Shown: positions 16,137 through 25,358, counted from the first letter of the stretch. The stretch: 64,000 nucleotides of DNA from Streptomyces piniterrae (GCF_005048155.1 NZ_SUMB01000009.1:1-64000); one strand, 5' to 3'. The notes: generated by a model from the letters alone, not told the origin. A program made the numbers and translations.

Positions 16137-17825
16137 TCACGGGTAATCGGGCCGATAGCGGAGGGCCGCCTCGTCGTAGTAGTTGTACGTGACCACGACA
16201 GGAGTCCCCTCCGCGGGCTGTGCGCCCGACGCCCATTGCTCCATGCCGAGTTGCATACGGTCCCAAGCGCCGCCCCGCCGGGTCTTCACGTAATAGCTGC
16301 CGTCACCCCTGCCGGCGAAGTCGAACACCTGCCCTTTTCCGCTCGGTCGGCAGGGCTCCATCGTGGGCCGGATCTGCTGGGCGGTGCCGGTGCTTTCGAC
16401 GGGGCCGGTGTAGTCGATGCACTTGCCGGTGGCGGCGCTGCGCAGCCAGCCGGCGTGCTGGGCCTGCCGGAACGACACCAGCTGCCAGACCTGGTCCCCT
16501 CCATCGCGACACGATGTCTGTACGACCGCCCTGCCGGCGGGCTCCATGCACATCCCGCCGTACTGCGCGCTGCGGAGGCGGCCGGACCATCGAGCGGATC
16601 CCAGGACGGCCTCGGTGGGCGAGGGCTCCGGCACCTTCAACACGGTGGGGGGAGGTTCGGCCGGACGCGGTGACGGGGAGCGGGTCGGGGAAGGCGTGAC
16701 CGTGGGAGTGCTGGTCGGCGTCTTGGCCACGGTGGGCGGCAGGCTCTCCGCACGAGGCGGCGGTGAGAGCACCGGCACCCTGCCCTTGTCACCGAAGGGC
16801 ATCGGCACGACCAGGACTGCGATCCCCAGAGCGACGACGACGGAACCGGCGACGGCGCCCGAGTAGAACGGGGACCCGGTGGCCCACCACCCCGTACCGT
16901 GATCGAAGGGGACGGCGCCGTCCGCCGCGCGGAACGCGGTCGCCGTACCGGCATGCGCCCCAGCTGCTCCAGCCAGGCGCGCCGCCACATACGCGGAGGC
17001 GCCCCACAGCAAAACACCGGCAGGCAGGGCCGAGGGCAACCGCTCGTTGAGGCGGGTGAGTTCCGCCAACGCGGTGCGGCAGCGTTCGCACGCCGCGAGG
17101 TGGCCTTCGAGGTCCTTGTTCGTGCGGCGGCCGACGCGGCGTACGGCGGCGCCGAGCAGTGAGCTGTAGTGGCGGCACTCGTCGCTGTCGGAACCGTTCT
17201 CGGCGTGCACGGCCAGGTAGGCTTCACGCAGCCCCTCCCGCGCGCGGGACGCCAGCGAGCCGACGGCGCTGGCGCTCATGCCGAGCAGGACGCCGACCTT
17301 CGACAGCTGCTCCTCCTCGACGGCCGTGTGCCACAGAACGGTCTGCCAGCGCTCGGGCAGGGAGCGGAACGCCCTCAATATGAGGCTGTTTTCCTCCAGG
17401 CGCAGCATCCGTTCCTCGCCGCTCTCCGTCTCCGGGGTGTCGGGCACATGGGCGAGCCATTGCTCGAAGTCGGGCGACAGTTCCGTACGGCGGGCTGTGC
17501 CGGCCCAGTCGGCGGCGGTGCGTCGGACAATCGTGAGCAGATACGGACGCCAGGCGGCTTCCGGGCCGCCACCGGTCCGTACGGCCTGGAGGGTGCGGAC
17601 GAATGCCTCCGAGGTGAGGTCCTCGGCGGTGTGCAGATCACGGCAGTAGGCACGCGCATAGGCGAGAACGGCGGAGCGGTGCCGACGATAGAGCTCATCT
17701 ACGGGTGCGTCGGACTCTGACTTCCTTATCTCTGCGATGAGTTCGGCGTCAGACGGGGGGATTGCAGGGTTTTCGGGCACGCGACAATCACGCCTTCCTG
17801 TGGGGGGATCGGCATTGTGATCCAT
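16137..17825 (-). CDS. sigma factor - zinc finger - TM - ricin-like lectin fusion
   Basis: 562 residues combining a complete signalling chain. Sigma region 2 (40-85: ELYRRHRSAVLAYARAYC, AEDLTSEAFVRTLQ), region 4 (155-205: LPERWQTVLWHTAVEEEQL, LGMSASAVGSLASRAREGL) and an anti-sigma-like zinc finger HLAACERC (242-249) are cytoplasmic. A transmembrane segment (319-341) and a Pro/Thr/Ser linker (352-405) follow. The extracellular domain (410-562) has ricin-B-like repeats (GDQVWQL, GKCIDYTG). By inference it binds an extracellular glycan and signals directly to transcription. Start ATG 17825. The paralogue downstream lacks the lectin. Confidence 0.88.
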   Translation of the reverse strand: MDHNADPPTGRRDCRVPENPAIPPSDAELIAEIRKSESDAPVDELYRRHRSAVLAYARAYCRDLHTAEDLTSEAFVRTLQAVRTGGGPEAAWRPYLLTIVRRTAADWAGTARRTELSPDFEQWLAHVPDTPETESGEERMLRLEENSLILRAFRSLPERWQTVLWHTAVEEEQLSKVGVLLGMSASAVGSLASRAREGLREAYLAVHAENGSDSDECRHYSSLLGAAVRRVGRRTNKDLEGHLAACERCRTALAELTRLNERLPSALPAGVLLWGASAYVAARLAGAAGAHAGTATAFRAADGAVPFDHGTGWWATGSPFYSGAVAGSVVVALGIAVLVVPMPFGDKGRVPVLSPPPRAESLPPTVAKTPTSTPTVTPSPTRSPSPRPAEPPPTVLKVPEPSPTEAVLGSARWSGRLRSAQYGGMCMEPAGRAVVQTSCRDGGDQVWQLVSFRQAQHAGWLRSAATGKCIDYTGPVESTGTAQQIRPTMEPCRPSGKGQVFDFAGRGDGSYYVKTRRGGAWDRMQLGMEQWASGAQPAEGTPVVVTYNYYDEAALRYRPDYP

Positions 17826-18044
17826 GTTCGAATTCCCACGGAAGCAATTTCGATGATGTTCTACGGGTGCGGCGCAAAAAACTACGGGCGCGGAACCTCG
17901 GGCAGTTCACGGCAATCACGGTTACTGCCCGGTATCCACACCGCGCGGCAGCCTCAGGGCCACCAAGATGCCCAGCAACGGACCGCGCCACGATGGCCCA
18001 ACAAAGAGGTTCCACGGTCCCTGGATTGGGACGGGTTTCCTGAT

Positions 18045-18170
18045 TGGCTGATCCAGATGGGTGCTGCGCGGAAGTGGACGCCGGTGAGATAGCTCTCGGG
18101 TGCTTTGTCATGGCGGGTGGCGATGGCTCGCCAGTCCTTCAGTGTCCGCGTCCGTGCCCGTGGACGCCGG
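18045..18170 (-). pseudogene. C-terminal fragment of an IS5-type transposase
   Basis: On the minus strand LKDWRAIATRHDKAPESYL then TGVHFRAAPIWIS corresponds to the conserved C-terminal end (RLKQWRGIATRYDKxxxxYxAGL) of IS5-family transposases. Only about 40 residues remain. It sits between the sigma-lectin gene and the LysR gene. Confidence 0.75.
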
Positions 18171-18186
18171 GCGATCTGCCACGCGT

Positions 18187-19050
18187 TCACCGAGGCGCGG
18201 GCCTGATGGCGTCGGCCCGGCAGGCTCCACAGACCTGTGCGGGGCCGCCTTCGGTACGCACCAGGGCAGCGGCGGCGGCGACGAAGGCGCGGATGCGGGC
18301 GTTGTCCGCCGCTGTCCGCCATACCGCGCCGAACTCGGCGGGTGGCGCGTCCGGGTAGGGGACGAAGGCGATCGTCGGGCGGGTCTGGTACACCGCTGTC
18401 TGGCTCGGGACGGGGTGGACGCCGTGGCCGGCGCCGACCCGGGCCAGTGTCTCCTGGAGCGAGCCGGCCGGCAGCACGCTCTCGCCGGCGAGGTCGCCTT
18501 CGCCGACCGCGTCGCGGCGGGCCAGCCGGTGGCGGGCGGGAACGGCGAGCATCACGGCGTCGGATATCAGCACCGGCCCGGCCGTCAAGTCCGGTTCGCT
18601 GACGGGGAATCGGACGATGGCCAGGTCGACCTCGGCGGACCGGAGGGGGCCGTACGGATCACCTTCGGGGACCTCGTGGAGTCGCACCTCGCACTCAGGG
18701 TTGCCGGTGCGCAGGGCGGCCTGGACGGAGAGCACCAAGTCGCCCTGGAGCGCCCCGGAGAAGCCCACGTGCAGCGGTCCGGCAACACCCCGGCCGGCCT
18801 CGGTCGCACGCGCGATGCCTTCCTGGATACGGAGGAACGCCGGGCCGATGTCGTCCCGGAGGCGACGGCCTACCGGGGTGAGGGCGACCCGCCGACTGGT
18901 CCGCTCGAACAGCGCGGTGCCGAACCGGCGCTCCAGCTTCTTGATGGTCTGGCTGACCCGGGCCTGCGAGACGAGCAGCCGCTCGGCGGTGCGCGCGAAG
19001 TGCAGTTCCTCGGCGAGCGCCAGGAAGATCTCGATCTCACGGCTTTCCAT
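18187..19050 (-). CDS. LysR family transcriptional regulator
   Basis: 287 residues. The N-terminal winged helix starts MESREIEIFLALAEELHFAR and continues LLVSQARVSQTIKKLERRFG with FERTSRRVALTPVG. The effector domain follows (GPLHVGFSGALQGDLVL). ATG 19050 has GAGGG 4 bp upstream; longer starts at 19086 or 19107 lack one. It is divergent from the short-chain dehydrogenase, the usual arrangement of a LysR regulator with its target, and the shared 146-bp region carries a TGACGTCA palindrome. Confidence 0.93.
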   Translation of the reverse strand: MESREIEIFLALAEELHFARTAERLLVSQARVSQTIKKLERRFGTALFERTSRRVALTPVGRRLRDDIGPAFLRIQEGIARATEAGRGVAGPLHVGFSGALQGDLVLSVQAALRTGNPECEVRLHEVPEGDPYGPLRSAEVDLAIVRFPVSEPDLTAGPVLISDAVMLAVPARHRLARRDAVGEGDLAGESVLPAGSLQETLARVGAGHGVHPVPSQTAVYQTRPTIAFVPYPDAPPAEFGAVWRTAADNARIRAFVAAAAALVRTEGGPAQVCGACRADAIRPAPR

Positions 19051-19196
19051 AACCCTCAGGTTATCGATCGTTGCGGGGTTCGGCATTGTTCGGAAGTCGC
19101 CGCGCAAGCAGGGTTGATGACGTCACCTCCGCAGTTCCCGCCCGGAGGTGGGGGCCTCGATCACCTCTCCAGAAGTCATGAGGAATGGAGCACGTC
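19051..19196. promoter_or_regulatory. LysR/SDR divergent promoter region
   Basis: This 146-bp spacer separates the divergent LysR and dehydrogenase genes. A perfect 8-bp palindrome TGACGTCA lies at 19118-19125, a plausible regulator site. A GGAG at 19187-19190 serves the dehydrogenase ATG. Confidence 0.5.
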
Positions 19197-19916
19197 ATGG
19201 AACAGCCACTCATCGTCATCACCGGCGCCGGTACGGGCATCGGCGCGGCCACCGCACGCGCCTTCGCCGACCGCGGCCACCCGCTCCTGCTGCTCGGCCG
19301 TCGCCTCGACCGGCTCACCGGCCTGGGCCTGCCCCACGCGCTGGCACGGGCGGTGGACGTCACCGACCGCTCCGCGGTGGCCGCCGCCGTCGCCGAGGCC
19401 GAGGCCGCCTTCGGTCCCGTCGACGCGCTCGTGAACAACGCCGGGACGATGCTGCTCGGCGAGGTCGCCGCCCAACCAGCCCAGCAATGGGACCAGATGG
19501 TGGACGTGAACGTACGCGGCCTGCTCAACGGCATCGCCGCGGTACTGCCCGGCATGGTCGACCGCGGAACCGGCACAGTGATCAACATCGGCTCGGTGGC
19601 AGGTCTCAAGAGCTACCCGAAGCACACCGTCTACAGCGGCACCAAAGCCGCGGTGCACGCGATCTCGGAGAGCCTGCGCGAGGAGGTCGCCGCGCACGGA
19701 GTGCGAGTGGTGACCATCGCCCCCGGCGCAGTCCGTACGGACCTGCTGTCACACACCACCGACGAGGCCGCCAAGGCCGATTATCAGGCGTTCAAGGACG
19801 CGGTGGAACTGCCGACGGCCGATGAGATCGCGGAGGCGGTCCGTTGGGTCTACGAGCAACCGCAGCGGATCACCGTCCGCGAACTGGTACTGGCCGCGAC
19901 CGGACAGGCCGCGTGA
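19197..19916 (+). CDS. short-chain dehydrogenase/reductase
   Basis: 239 residues of classical SDR type. NAD(P) motif TGAGTGIG near residue 11, VNNAGTM, catalytic Ser in INIGSVAG, YSGTK (Tyr/Lys), and PGAVRTDLLS. It catalyses a reversible alcohol/ketone conversion of unknown substrate. GGAG 6 bp upstream favours ATG 19197 over ATG 19185. It is probably controlled by the divergent LysR protein. Confidence 0.94.
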   Translation: MEQPLIVITGAGTGIGAATARAFADRGHPLLLLGRRLDRLTGLGLPHALARAVDVTDRSAVAAAVAEAEAAFGPVDALVNNAGTMLLGEVAAQPAQQWDQMVDVNVRGLLNGIAAVLPGMVDRGTGTVINIGSVAGLKSYPKHTVYSGTKAAVHAISESLREEVAAHGVRVVTIAPGAVRTDLLSHTTDEAAKADYQAFKDAVELPTADEIAEAVRWVYEQPQRITVRELVLAATGQAA

Positions 19917-20083
19917 CAGACCAGGAGCAGGAGCAGGAGCAGGAGAGGGAACCGCCGACCGTGCGGCACACACTCCCCGTGGGTACGCCGCCCCCTCAGC
20001 GTGCGCCGAGTTCACCCTCACCGGACTCCACTTACGCGGGCGCCGTCATCTGGACCCGAGGGAGTAGCCCCTGATCTGGAGTG

Positions 20084-20671
20084 TCAGGGGCGGACGGCGG
20101 CCACCAGCTCGCCGGTCGTCACCACCCGGGCGAAGCCCCCGCCGTGCAGCGAGACGGCGCTCGCCCGGGCCAGTTCGTCGGCCGTCAGATGCCAGCCGTT
20201 CGGGCCGGTCAGGTCGAAGGTGTGGGTGGCGTCGAGGGCGACCAGCACGTCGTAGCCGAGGTTGCCGCCCATGCGGGCGGTGGTCTCCACGCACATGTTG
20301 GTCTGGATGCCGGCCAGTACGACCTGGGTGACGCCCGACGCCTTGAACCAGTCGTCAAGGTCGGGGGTGCCGTAGAACGCCGAGTTCACGGACTTGGTGA
20401 CGAGTAGCTCCGACCCGCCGCCCTTGCCGCGCCGCTCCTCGACGTACTCCTTGAAGTCGTTTCCCTCATACCCGGTCCGCAGCGGCGAGCCGGGCTTGTT
20501 CGAGTCGTGCCGTACGAAGACGACCGGACGGTCCGTGTTCTGCCAGGCCTCGATCAGCGAGGCGATGTTCTCGTCGGCGGCCGGGTTGTTGCGTGAGCCC
20601 CAGAACTCCGACTCGTCGAAGCCCTTCTGTACGTCCACGACTACCAGCGCCGCGTTCTGCGTGATCTCCAT
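20084..20671 (-). CDS. isochorismatase-family cysteine hydrolase
   Basis: 195 residues. The triad is Asp13 (LVVVDVQKGF), Lys (LLVTKSVNSAFYGT) and Cys (AGIQTNMCVETTAR), as in isochorismatase and nicotinamidase-like hydrolases. The gene starts at ATG 20671, which has AGG at better spacing than GTG 20677. It diverges from a DJ-1/AraC regulator 74 bp away, a frequent pairing in Streptomyces, so that regulator probably controls it. Substrate unknown. Confidence 0.93.
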   Translation of the reverse strand: MEITQNAALVVVDVQKGFDESEFWGSRNNPAADENIASLIEAWQNTDRPVVFVRHDSNKPGSPLRTGYEGNDFKEYVEERRGKGGGSELLVTKSVNSAFYGTPDLDDWFKASGVTQVVLAGIQTNMCVETTARMGGNLGYDVLVALDATHTFDLTGPNGWHLTADELARASAVSLHGGGFARVVTTGELVAAVRP

Positions 20672-20745
20672 GCCCACGATCCTGCCGCCCCGGAGGGCAC
20701 TCTCACAGAAGGCGAAAAGACAGCGATCGATGGTTTACTGCCAAG

Positions 20746-21738
20746 ATGGCCCGCCCCGCACCCGCACGCCGCATCGCCCTGCTCGCCTCCCCCGGTATCC
20801 GGGCCTTCGACGTCTCGGTGATCACCGAGGTGTGGGGGACGGACCGCACCGACCGCGGGGTGCCCGCGTTCGAGCTGCGCCGGGTAGCTGCGGACCCCGA
20901 ACCGGTACCGATGCGCGGCGGGCTCGCCCTCACTCCGGACCGCACCCTCGCCTGGCTCCCCCGCGCCGACCTGATCCTGGTGCCGGGCCTCGACGACCAC
21001 GTCACCCCCGTACCCGAGCCCGTCCTCGCAGCGCTGCGCCGCGCCCACGCCCGGGGCACCACCATCGCCGCACTGTGCGGCGGCGCGTTCACGCTCGCCC
21101 AGGCCGGGCTGTTGGACGGCCGCCGGGCGCTGACCCACTGGGCGCTGACCGACCTGCTGCGAGCCCGGCACCCACTGGTACGGGTCGAACCGGACGCCCT
21201 GTTCGTCCAGGACGGCAACCTGTGGACCTCCGCCGGAACCGCCGCCGGAATCGACCTGTGTCTGCATCTGGAGCGCTCCGCACACGGCGCGGAGGCGGCC
21301 GCGACAGTCGCCCGCTCCATGGTCACCGCACCCTTCCGGACCGGCACCCAGGCCCAATTCATCGAACATCCGACACCGCACGCCGACCGCGACGCGGACG
21401 CGCTGGCCGAGGTGCGCGCCTTCGCCCTGGCTCATCTCGACGAGCCACTCACCGTGTCCGCGCTCGCCGCCCGCGCCGGGATGTCGCCCCGCTCCTTCGC
21501 CCGACACTTCGCGGCAGCCACCGGGACCACCCCGCTGCGCTGGCTCGTGGACCACCGCATCGCGGCGGCCCAGAAGCTCCTGGAGCGCACCGACCTGCCC
21601 ATGCCCGAGGTCGCCCGCCGGTCCGGTTTCGGCAGCGAAGTCACCATGCGCCAGCACTTCACATCCCGTCTGGCGACCAGCCCGCGCGCCTACCGCACCT
21701 CGTTCGCCGAACAACCACCCTCTGGACCGCGGCGTTGA
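20746..21738 (+). CDS. GlxA-type (DJ-1/PfpI + AraC) transcriptional regulator
   Basis: 330 residues. The N-terminal class I glutamine-amidotransferase-like domain (1-200) retains the nucleophile-elbow Cys111 (ALCGGAFTLAQAGLLDGR) and His131 (THW). The C-terminal AraC helix-turn-helix pair (about 225-320) reads LAARAGMSPRSFARHFAAA and ARRSGFGSEVTMRQHF. It probably regulates the divergent isochorismatase-family gene. Confidence 0.93.
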   Translation: MARPAPARRIALLASPGIRAFDVSVITEVWGTDRTDRGVPAFELRRVAADPEPVPMRGGLALTPDRTLAWLPRADLILVPGLDDHVTPVPEPVLAALRRAHARGTTIAALCGGAFTLAQAGLLDGRRALTHWALTDLLRARHPLVRVEPDALFVQDGNLWTSAGTAAGIDLCLHLERSAHGAEAAATVARSMVTAPFRTGTQAQFIEHPTPHADRDADALAEVRAFALAHLDEPLTVSALAARAGMSPRSFARHFAAATGTTPLRWLVDHRIAAAQKLLERTDLPMPEVARRSGFGSEVTMRQHFTSRLATSPRAYRTSFAEQPPSGPRR

Positions 21739-21917
21739 TTGCGGGCCGGCCACAACTCTCCGCCGGACCAACTCGACCACTCACGGGCCAGCTTGGGCCC
21801 TCAGTCACACTTGTGTGTGTCCCGTGTCATCGAATCTTGGTCTTCGCCAGCGAACCTTGGTGATCATTGGGTTGTGTCACCGAAGTCTGAGTGGCATGAC
21901 GTGCTGGGGCGTCAGGG

Positions 21918-22330
21918 GTGGCAGCGGGTGAGCTCGCGGGAGCGTACACAGGTCCGGCCCTTGTGGCATTTGACCTGGGATTCCTCGAAGACGGCATACA
22001 CGTTCGGCGGTCTCCCGCCTCTTGCTGCTGGGGCGTCCGGTTCGAGCTGATGGCGCCCGTGCGGCCGTTCCGCTGGTCCAAGGTCGGGAAGAGCCTCGCG
22101 GGCTGGTACTTCTTCGCCACGACCGCTGAGCACATCGGGTGCGAGTCGCGGCTGGAGCGGGGCCGGCTGATTCTCCTCGACGCTGCCCCGCAGGCGACAG
22201 GGAGCTCATCGCAGCCGTTCTGGCTGCCCTGGCGCGACGGCCGCCCCAGGTGCCGCCACGCGCCCGCCCACTCCTACGCTCGCGGACGGTCGGGCTTCGC
22301 GGCCGCGGCAACGCACCGGCCGCACGGACA
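21918..22330 (+). pseudogene. truncated TnsA-like transposase endonuclease subunit
   Basis: The frame from GTG 21918 reads GVRFELMAPVRPFRWSKVGK, LAGWYFFATTAEHIGCESRL, ERGRLILLDAAPQATGSSSQ and PFWLPWRDGRPRCRHAPA. This matches the TnsA-like endonuclease subunit of Tn7-like heteromeric transposases in Streptomyces (WERD/LERD-type core followed by HAPDYF). Homology ends soon after HAPA, before the rest of the nuclease core, and the frame runs on into a different gene. No TnsB, TnsC or TniQ partner is visible. Confidence 0.6.
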
Positions 22331-22352
22331 AGACCACCGAGAGGATTCGCTG

Positions 22353-22835
22353 ATGAACCGTTCCAAGGCGAGCTGGAAGAAGATCGCCAAGCCGGCCGCC
22401 GCGCTCATAGCCGTCGGCGGATTCTTTGCACTGACGCTGTGGCTCGGTGACGAGTTGTGGGATCTGGCCGCGTACTGGCCGGCGACCGGCATCGGATTCG
22501 GCGCCACCGTCGGCGTGCTGCTCCCGATCACGTTCACGGCCGCCAAACGCTCCTTCCACCGGGTCAACTCGGCCAGGAGCAAGCACTCGACCAAATGGAC
22601 CGCGGCCGGCATCGTATGCGCGGCCGCGACTGTGGTGAACGCGATGGCCGTCTCCCGCGCGATCCCCGGAAGGAGCTCCTCGAACTCCTGCCTCAACGAG
22701 TGGCAGCCATGCTGGGTGAACCACCTCTATCCGGGAGCCTTCCTGGTGACAATCGGCAGCCTGGCCGCGACGGTGACCCTCATGACCTGGCTGCCGAGCC
22801 GGATCTCCAAGCTGCGCGCCCAGTTCCGCCGGTAG
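22353..22835 (+). CDS. small four-helix membrane protein
   Basis: 160 residues starting at ATG 22353 with GAGAGGA upstream. Four hydrophobic segments are visible (AALIAVGGFFALTLWLG, GFGATVGVLLPITFTAA, GIVCAAATVVNAMAVSR, FLVTIGSLAATVTLMTWL). It is framed by basic termini (MNRSKASWKKIAK; SRISKLRAQFRR). The frame is shared with the TnsA-like remnant upstream, but the Shine-Dalgarno marks an independent start. No family recognised. Confidence 0.7.
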   Translation: MNRSKASWKKIAKPAAALIAVGGFFALTLWLGDELWDLAAYWPATGIGFGATVGVLLPITFTAAKRSFHRVNSARSKHSTKWTAAGIVCAAATVVNAMAVSRAIPGRSSSNSCLNEWQPCWVNHLYPGAFLVTIGSLAATVTLMTWLPSRISKLRAQFRR

Positions 22836-23231
22836 CCGCGAGGCCGGCGGAGTGGGGACGGGACTCGAAATCCCCGACAGGGCCGACTCAGTGAGCGCAA
22901 ACGGGCTACCACTTGTACGGCATCGACTTCTCGTCAGACCGCTCCCTGGTGGTGCTCCACCTCAGCGCCCGAGGCGTCGCGCCAGTCACGGCCCACGCTG
23001 CACTGTTATAGACGCTGCGGATGCCTCCCGAACTCTCACAAACAAATGCAGCTGCGGGAAGTGAACGAAGCCAACCGGAACCTGCTCCGCATCGTCACCC
23101 GACTCGGTGCCGGCAGCATCACGCGGCAGCCTTGGCCGATTTCGTCCGTGCGCCGGGTTGTGCCCTCTGGAGCCTTGATGAGACTGGGTGTTTGTGCGTG
23201 CGGTGACTGGTGTCTTTGAGGGGGAAGACCG
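22836..23231. other. 396-bp region without a convincing gene
   Basis: Only short frames occur. One from ATG 23046 (MQLREVNEANRNLLRIVTRL) reads like a protein for about 25 codons, then loses coding character. It may be a remnant. Confidence 0.5.
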
Positions 23232-24245
23232 GTGAGTTTCTCAGCGCTCCACAGCAGTTGTGTGCCGCCCGAGCAGCGATTCGACTGGTGGTGCGAATTG
23301 ATCAGCCAGGATGTCGCGCCCACCCGGATCACCAGCGAGCACACCAGTGACTTCGCCGCGGGTGCGGGTGCCATAGGACTGGGCGGCATCCAGGTGAGCA
23401 CGCTTTCCTTCCCCGCGATCAGATCCGAGCGAACGCCCGCTCTCATCAGGAGATCCGACCCCGACGTGTACGAGCTGACGCTCAACGCCGGGGGCGATAT
23501 GTGGATCGCCCAGGCCCGCAATGAAGCCACGATGAGCGCCGGTGACCTGGGGCTGTGGAACACCTCGCGGCCCTTCGACGCGCGCGGGCTGCGCACGTCG
23601 GACGACGGGACATCCCGCGCCATCATGGTGCACCTGCCAAGGCCCGAGCTGCCGTTCTCCGACTCCAGGACGGACCAACTGCTGGCGACCGCTACCGCGA
23701 CGAACCGGGGCACAGCCGCGGTCTTCGCACGGTTCCTGCGGCACTTGGTCGATGAGGCGCCGACCATGACCGACCGGCAGCGGGAGCGGATCGGGCCGGC
23801 CGTGTGGGAGCTGGCGGTGGCCTTCCTCGCCGACCGTCTCAACGCACACGACCGCATTCCCCCCGAGGCCCACACCCGGATGCTGCTGGCCCGCATCGAC
23901 GCCTTCATCGACGACAATCTGGCCGACCCCGCCCTGAATCCCCCGGCCGTCGCCGCCCGGCACCACATCTCCGTACGCACGCTCCATACCCTCTTCCGGA
24001 CGCGGGAGCGGACCGTGGCCGCCACGATCCACCACCGACGTCTGGAGCGCTGCCGGGCAGATCTGGCAGACCCCGCACTGCGCGGCACCGCGGTCTACGC
24101 GGTCGCCGCCAGATGGGGCTTCCACAGCCCGTCCGCCTTCAGCCGCGCCTTCCTCGCCGCGTACGGGACATCGCCCCGGGAGTGGCGTCGGGCCGCCATG
24201 GGAACACCGCCCGCGCTCCCGGGCACCGCCACGGCCTGTTCCTGA
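23232..24245 (+). CDS. AraC family regulator
   Basis: 337 residues from a GTG with GAGGGGGAAG upstream. The N-terminal half is the AraC-binding-like domain (SSCVPPEQRFDWWCELIS; SPDVYELTLN-like segment). The C-terminal half is an AraC helix-turn-helix pair (FIDDNLADPALNPPAVAARH, SVRTLHTLFR, ARWGFHSPSAFSRAFLAAYG). Effector and targets are unknown. Confidence 0.9.
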   Translation: MSFSALHSSCVPPEQRFDWWCELISQDVAPTRITSEHTSDFAAGAGAIGLGGIQVSTLSFPAIRSERTPALIRRSDPDVYELTLNAGGDMWIAQARNEATMSAGDLGLWNTSRPFDARGLRTSDDGTSRAIMVHLPRPELPFSDSRTDQLLATATATNRGTAAVFARFLRHLVDEAPTMTDRQRERIGPAVWELAVAFLADRLNAHDRIPPEAHTRMLLARIDAFIDDNLADPALNPPAVAARHHISVRTLHTLFRTRERTVAATIHHRRLERCRADLADPALRGTAVYAVAARWGFHSPSAFSRAFLAAYGTSPREWRRAAMGTPPALPGTATACS

Positions 24246-24262
24246 GCGCCTGGGTGCTGGAG

Positions 24263-24290
24263 TGCCTGAGCGCCTGAGCGCCTGAGCGCC
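24263..24290 (+). repeat. short tandem repeat (8-bp unit)
   Basis: Three and a half copies of CGCCTGAG (first copy TGCCTGAG) follow the AraC stop codon. Confidence 0.7.
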
Positions 24291-24353
24291 GGCGGATCGG
24301 ACTGCTGTAGCGCGCGTCCGGGCCCGTGGCAGCATCGCGGGCCCGAGAGGTTA

Positions 24354-24767
24354 CTAGCAGGCGATGTTGGACATCCAGGCGTCGATGATCGACGTGCCAG
24401 GCGCGGCCCAGACATCGATGGGGCTCGTATCGCCCTTGGGCCCCGCCCAGTTGGACGTCCGCACTTCACTGTTGGACAGCCGGAACATGACGAAGGGGCA
24501 CCTTCCGTCGGCCTTGTCGTCCTTCACCTCTCCTATTGCGTGGACGCCGTCGCACAGATACCAGTCGGCGCTGCCCCCTGCACCGGAAAGGGACCCCCGG
24601 TACACACAGCCACTTATGGCCTGCTGGTCACCTCCGCTGTACCGGTTCATCTGCTGTACGCCGGAAGTCTCGGTGGCGCGGGTCTCCTGTGCACTCGCCG
24701 TGGTGGTCGCTGCGAGCGCACAGATGGTCGCCGACGTTGCGGCAAGTGCGGCAATCCGCTTACGCAT
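24354..24767 (-). CDS. small secreted protein, cysteine-containing
   Basis: 137 residues with a Sec signal peptide (MRKRIAALAATSATICALAA, cleavage after TTASA). The mature part has four Cys residues, including one in SGCVYRGSLSG, YLCDG and the C-terminal NIAC, so two disulfides are possible. An AGGAGGGG lies just upstream. No family recognised. It belongs with two other small secreted proteins in the window (48659-49111 and 51451-51885) by size and architecture only. Confidence 0.82.
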   Translation of the reverse strand: MRKRIAALAATSATICALAATTTASAQETRATETSGVQQMNRYSGGDQQAISGCVYRGSLSGAGGSADWYLCDGVHAIGEVKDDKADGRCPFVMFRLSNSEVRTSNWAGPKGDTSPIDVWAAPGTSIIDAWMSNIAC

Positions 24768-25019
24768 GTCCCCTCCTGAGGTTTTGAGGTTTCGGGTGGT
24801 GTGGTTTCACTGTCGCCTACATCGCCCGTGCCGCCTTAGCGGAGAGCGCAGGAATCCTTCGCATCCAGCGCAGCGCCCGAGCCTCTTGGCACCTGCCTCC
24901 ATTCCTGGCCGGGTGACGGGGCTGGTGGACGGCTCGGTGGGCCGGCATGAGTGCGGAGAAGGAGCGGGTGCCGGCGAAGCGTGATCATTGTCAGCGCAGA
25001 TTGATGAACCAGTAAGTTC

Positions 25020-25358
25020 GTGCCATCGAGGGTGAGTGACGAGGAACGCACAGGTGTCGGTGGAAAACATCCCGAGGGGATCAGGTGGAGTTCACCGAAG
25101 CGCGGCGCATGCGGCGATCCTGACGACGTCATAGGTGATACGCACTTGATTCAGAAATACTGCATTCACAATGCGATTTTGAAGTGGACCCCTAAGGAGC
25201 CTGGAGAGTTCATCCTGGAGCAGAGCGAAGGCTACTTCTATTGCGAGAAGGGCGACGATGACAAGCAAAAATACTGCCACGAAGGGGACTGGGATGTTGT
25301 TCGGCAAAAGCAGCGTGCCCCGGCCGTTGATTCGGCCGGGGCACGCTTGTCAGGCTAG
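25020..25358 (+). CDS. doubtful small ORF with low-GC character
   Basis: A GTG-initiated frame of 112 residues includes a hydrophilic stretch (GYFYCEKGDDDKQKYCHEGD) that looks protein-like and is less GC-rich than its surroundings. However, a perfect 14-bp terminator hairpin lies inside its 3' end, and the complementary strand has an equally long hydrophobic frame. Either strand, or neither, may be coding. Confidence 0.25.
   Translation: MPSRVSDEERTGVGGKHPEGIRWSSPKRGACGDPDDVIGDTHLIQKYCIHNAILKWTPKEPGEFILEQSEGYFYCEKGDDDKQKYCHEGDWDVVRQKQRAPAVDSAGARLSG
25313..25346 (+). terminator. perfect 14-bp terminator hairpin
   Basis: GCGTGCCCCGGCCG (25313-25326) pairs perfectly with 25333-25346 around TTGATT and is followed by TTGTC. 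It ends an unidentified + strand transcript from the 25.0-25.3 kb region and insulates the endolysin gene. Confidence 0.85.

Noticed and set aside
22857..22900. tRNA-like stretch ACGGGACTCGAAATCCCC as an attachment site
   Set aside because: Only a short self-complementary run resembling a T-arm; no remainder of a tRNA and no second copy in the window.
25092..25307. Minus-strand hydrophobic small ORF
   Set aside because: TTG start without Shine-Dalgarno, antisense to an equally doubtful frame; hydrophobicity is expected opposite a hydrophilic reading.
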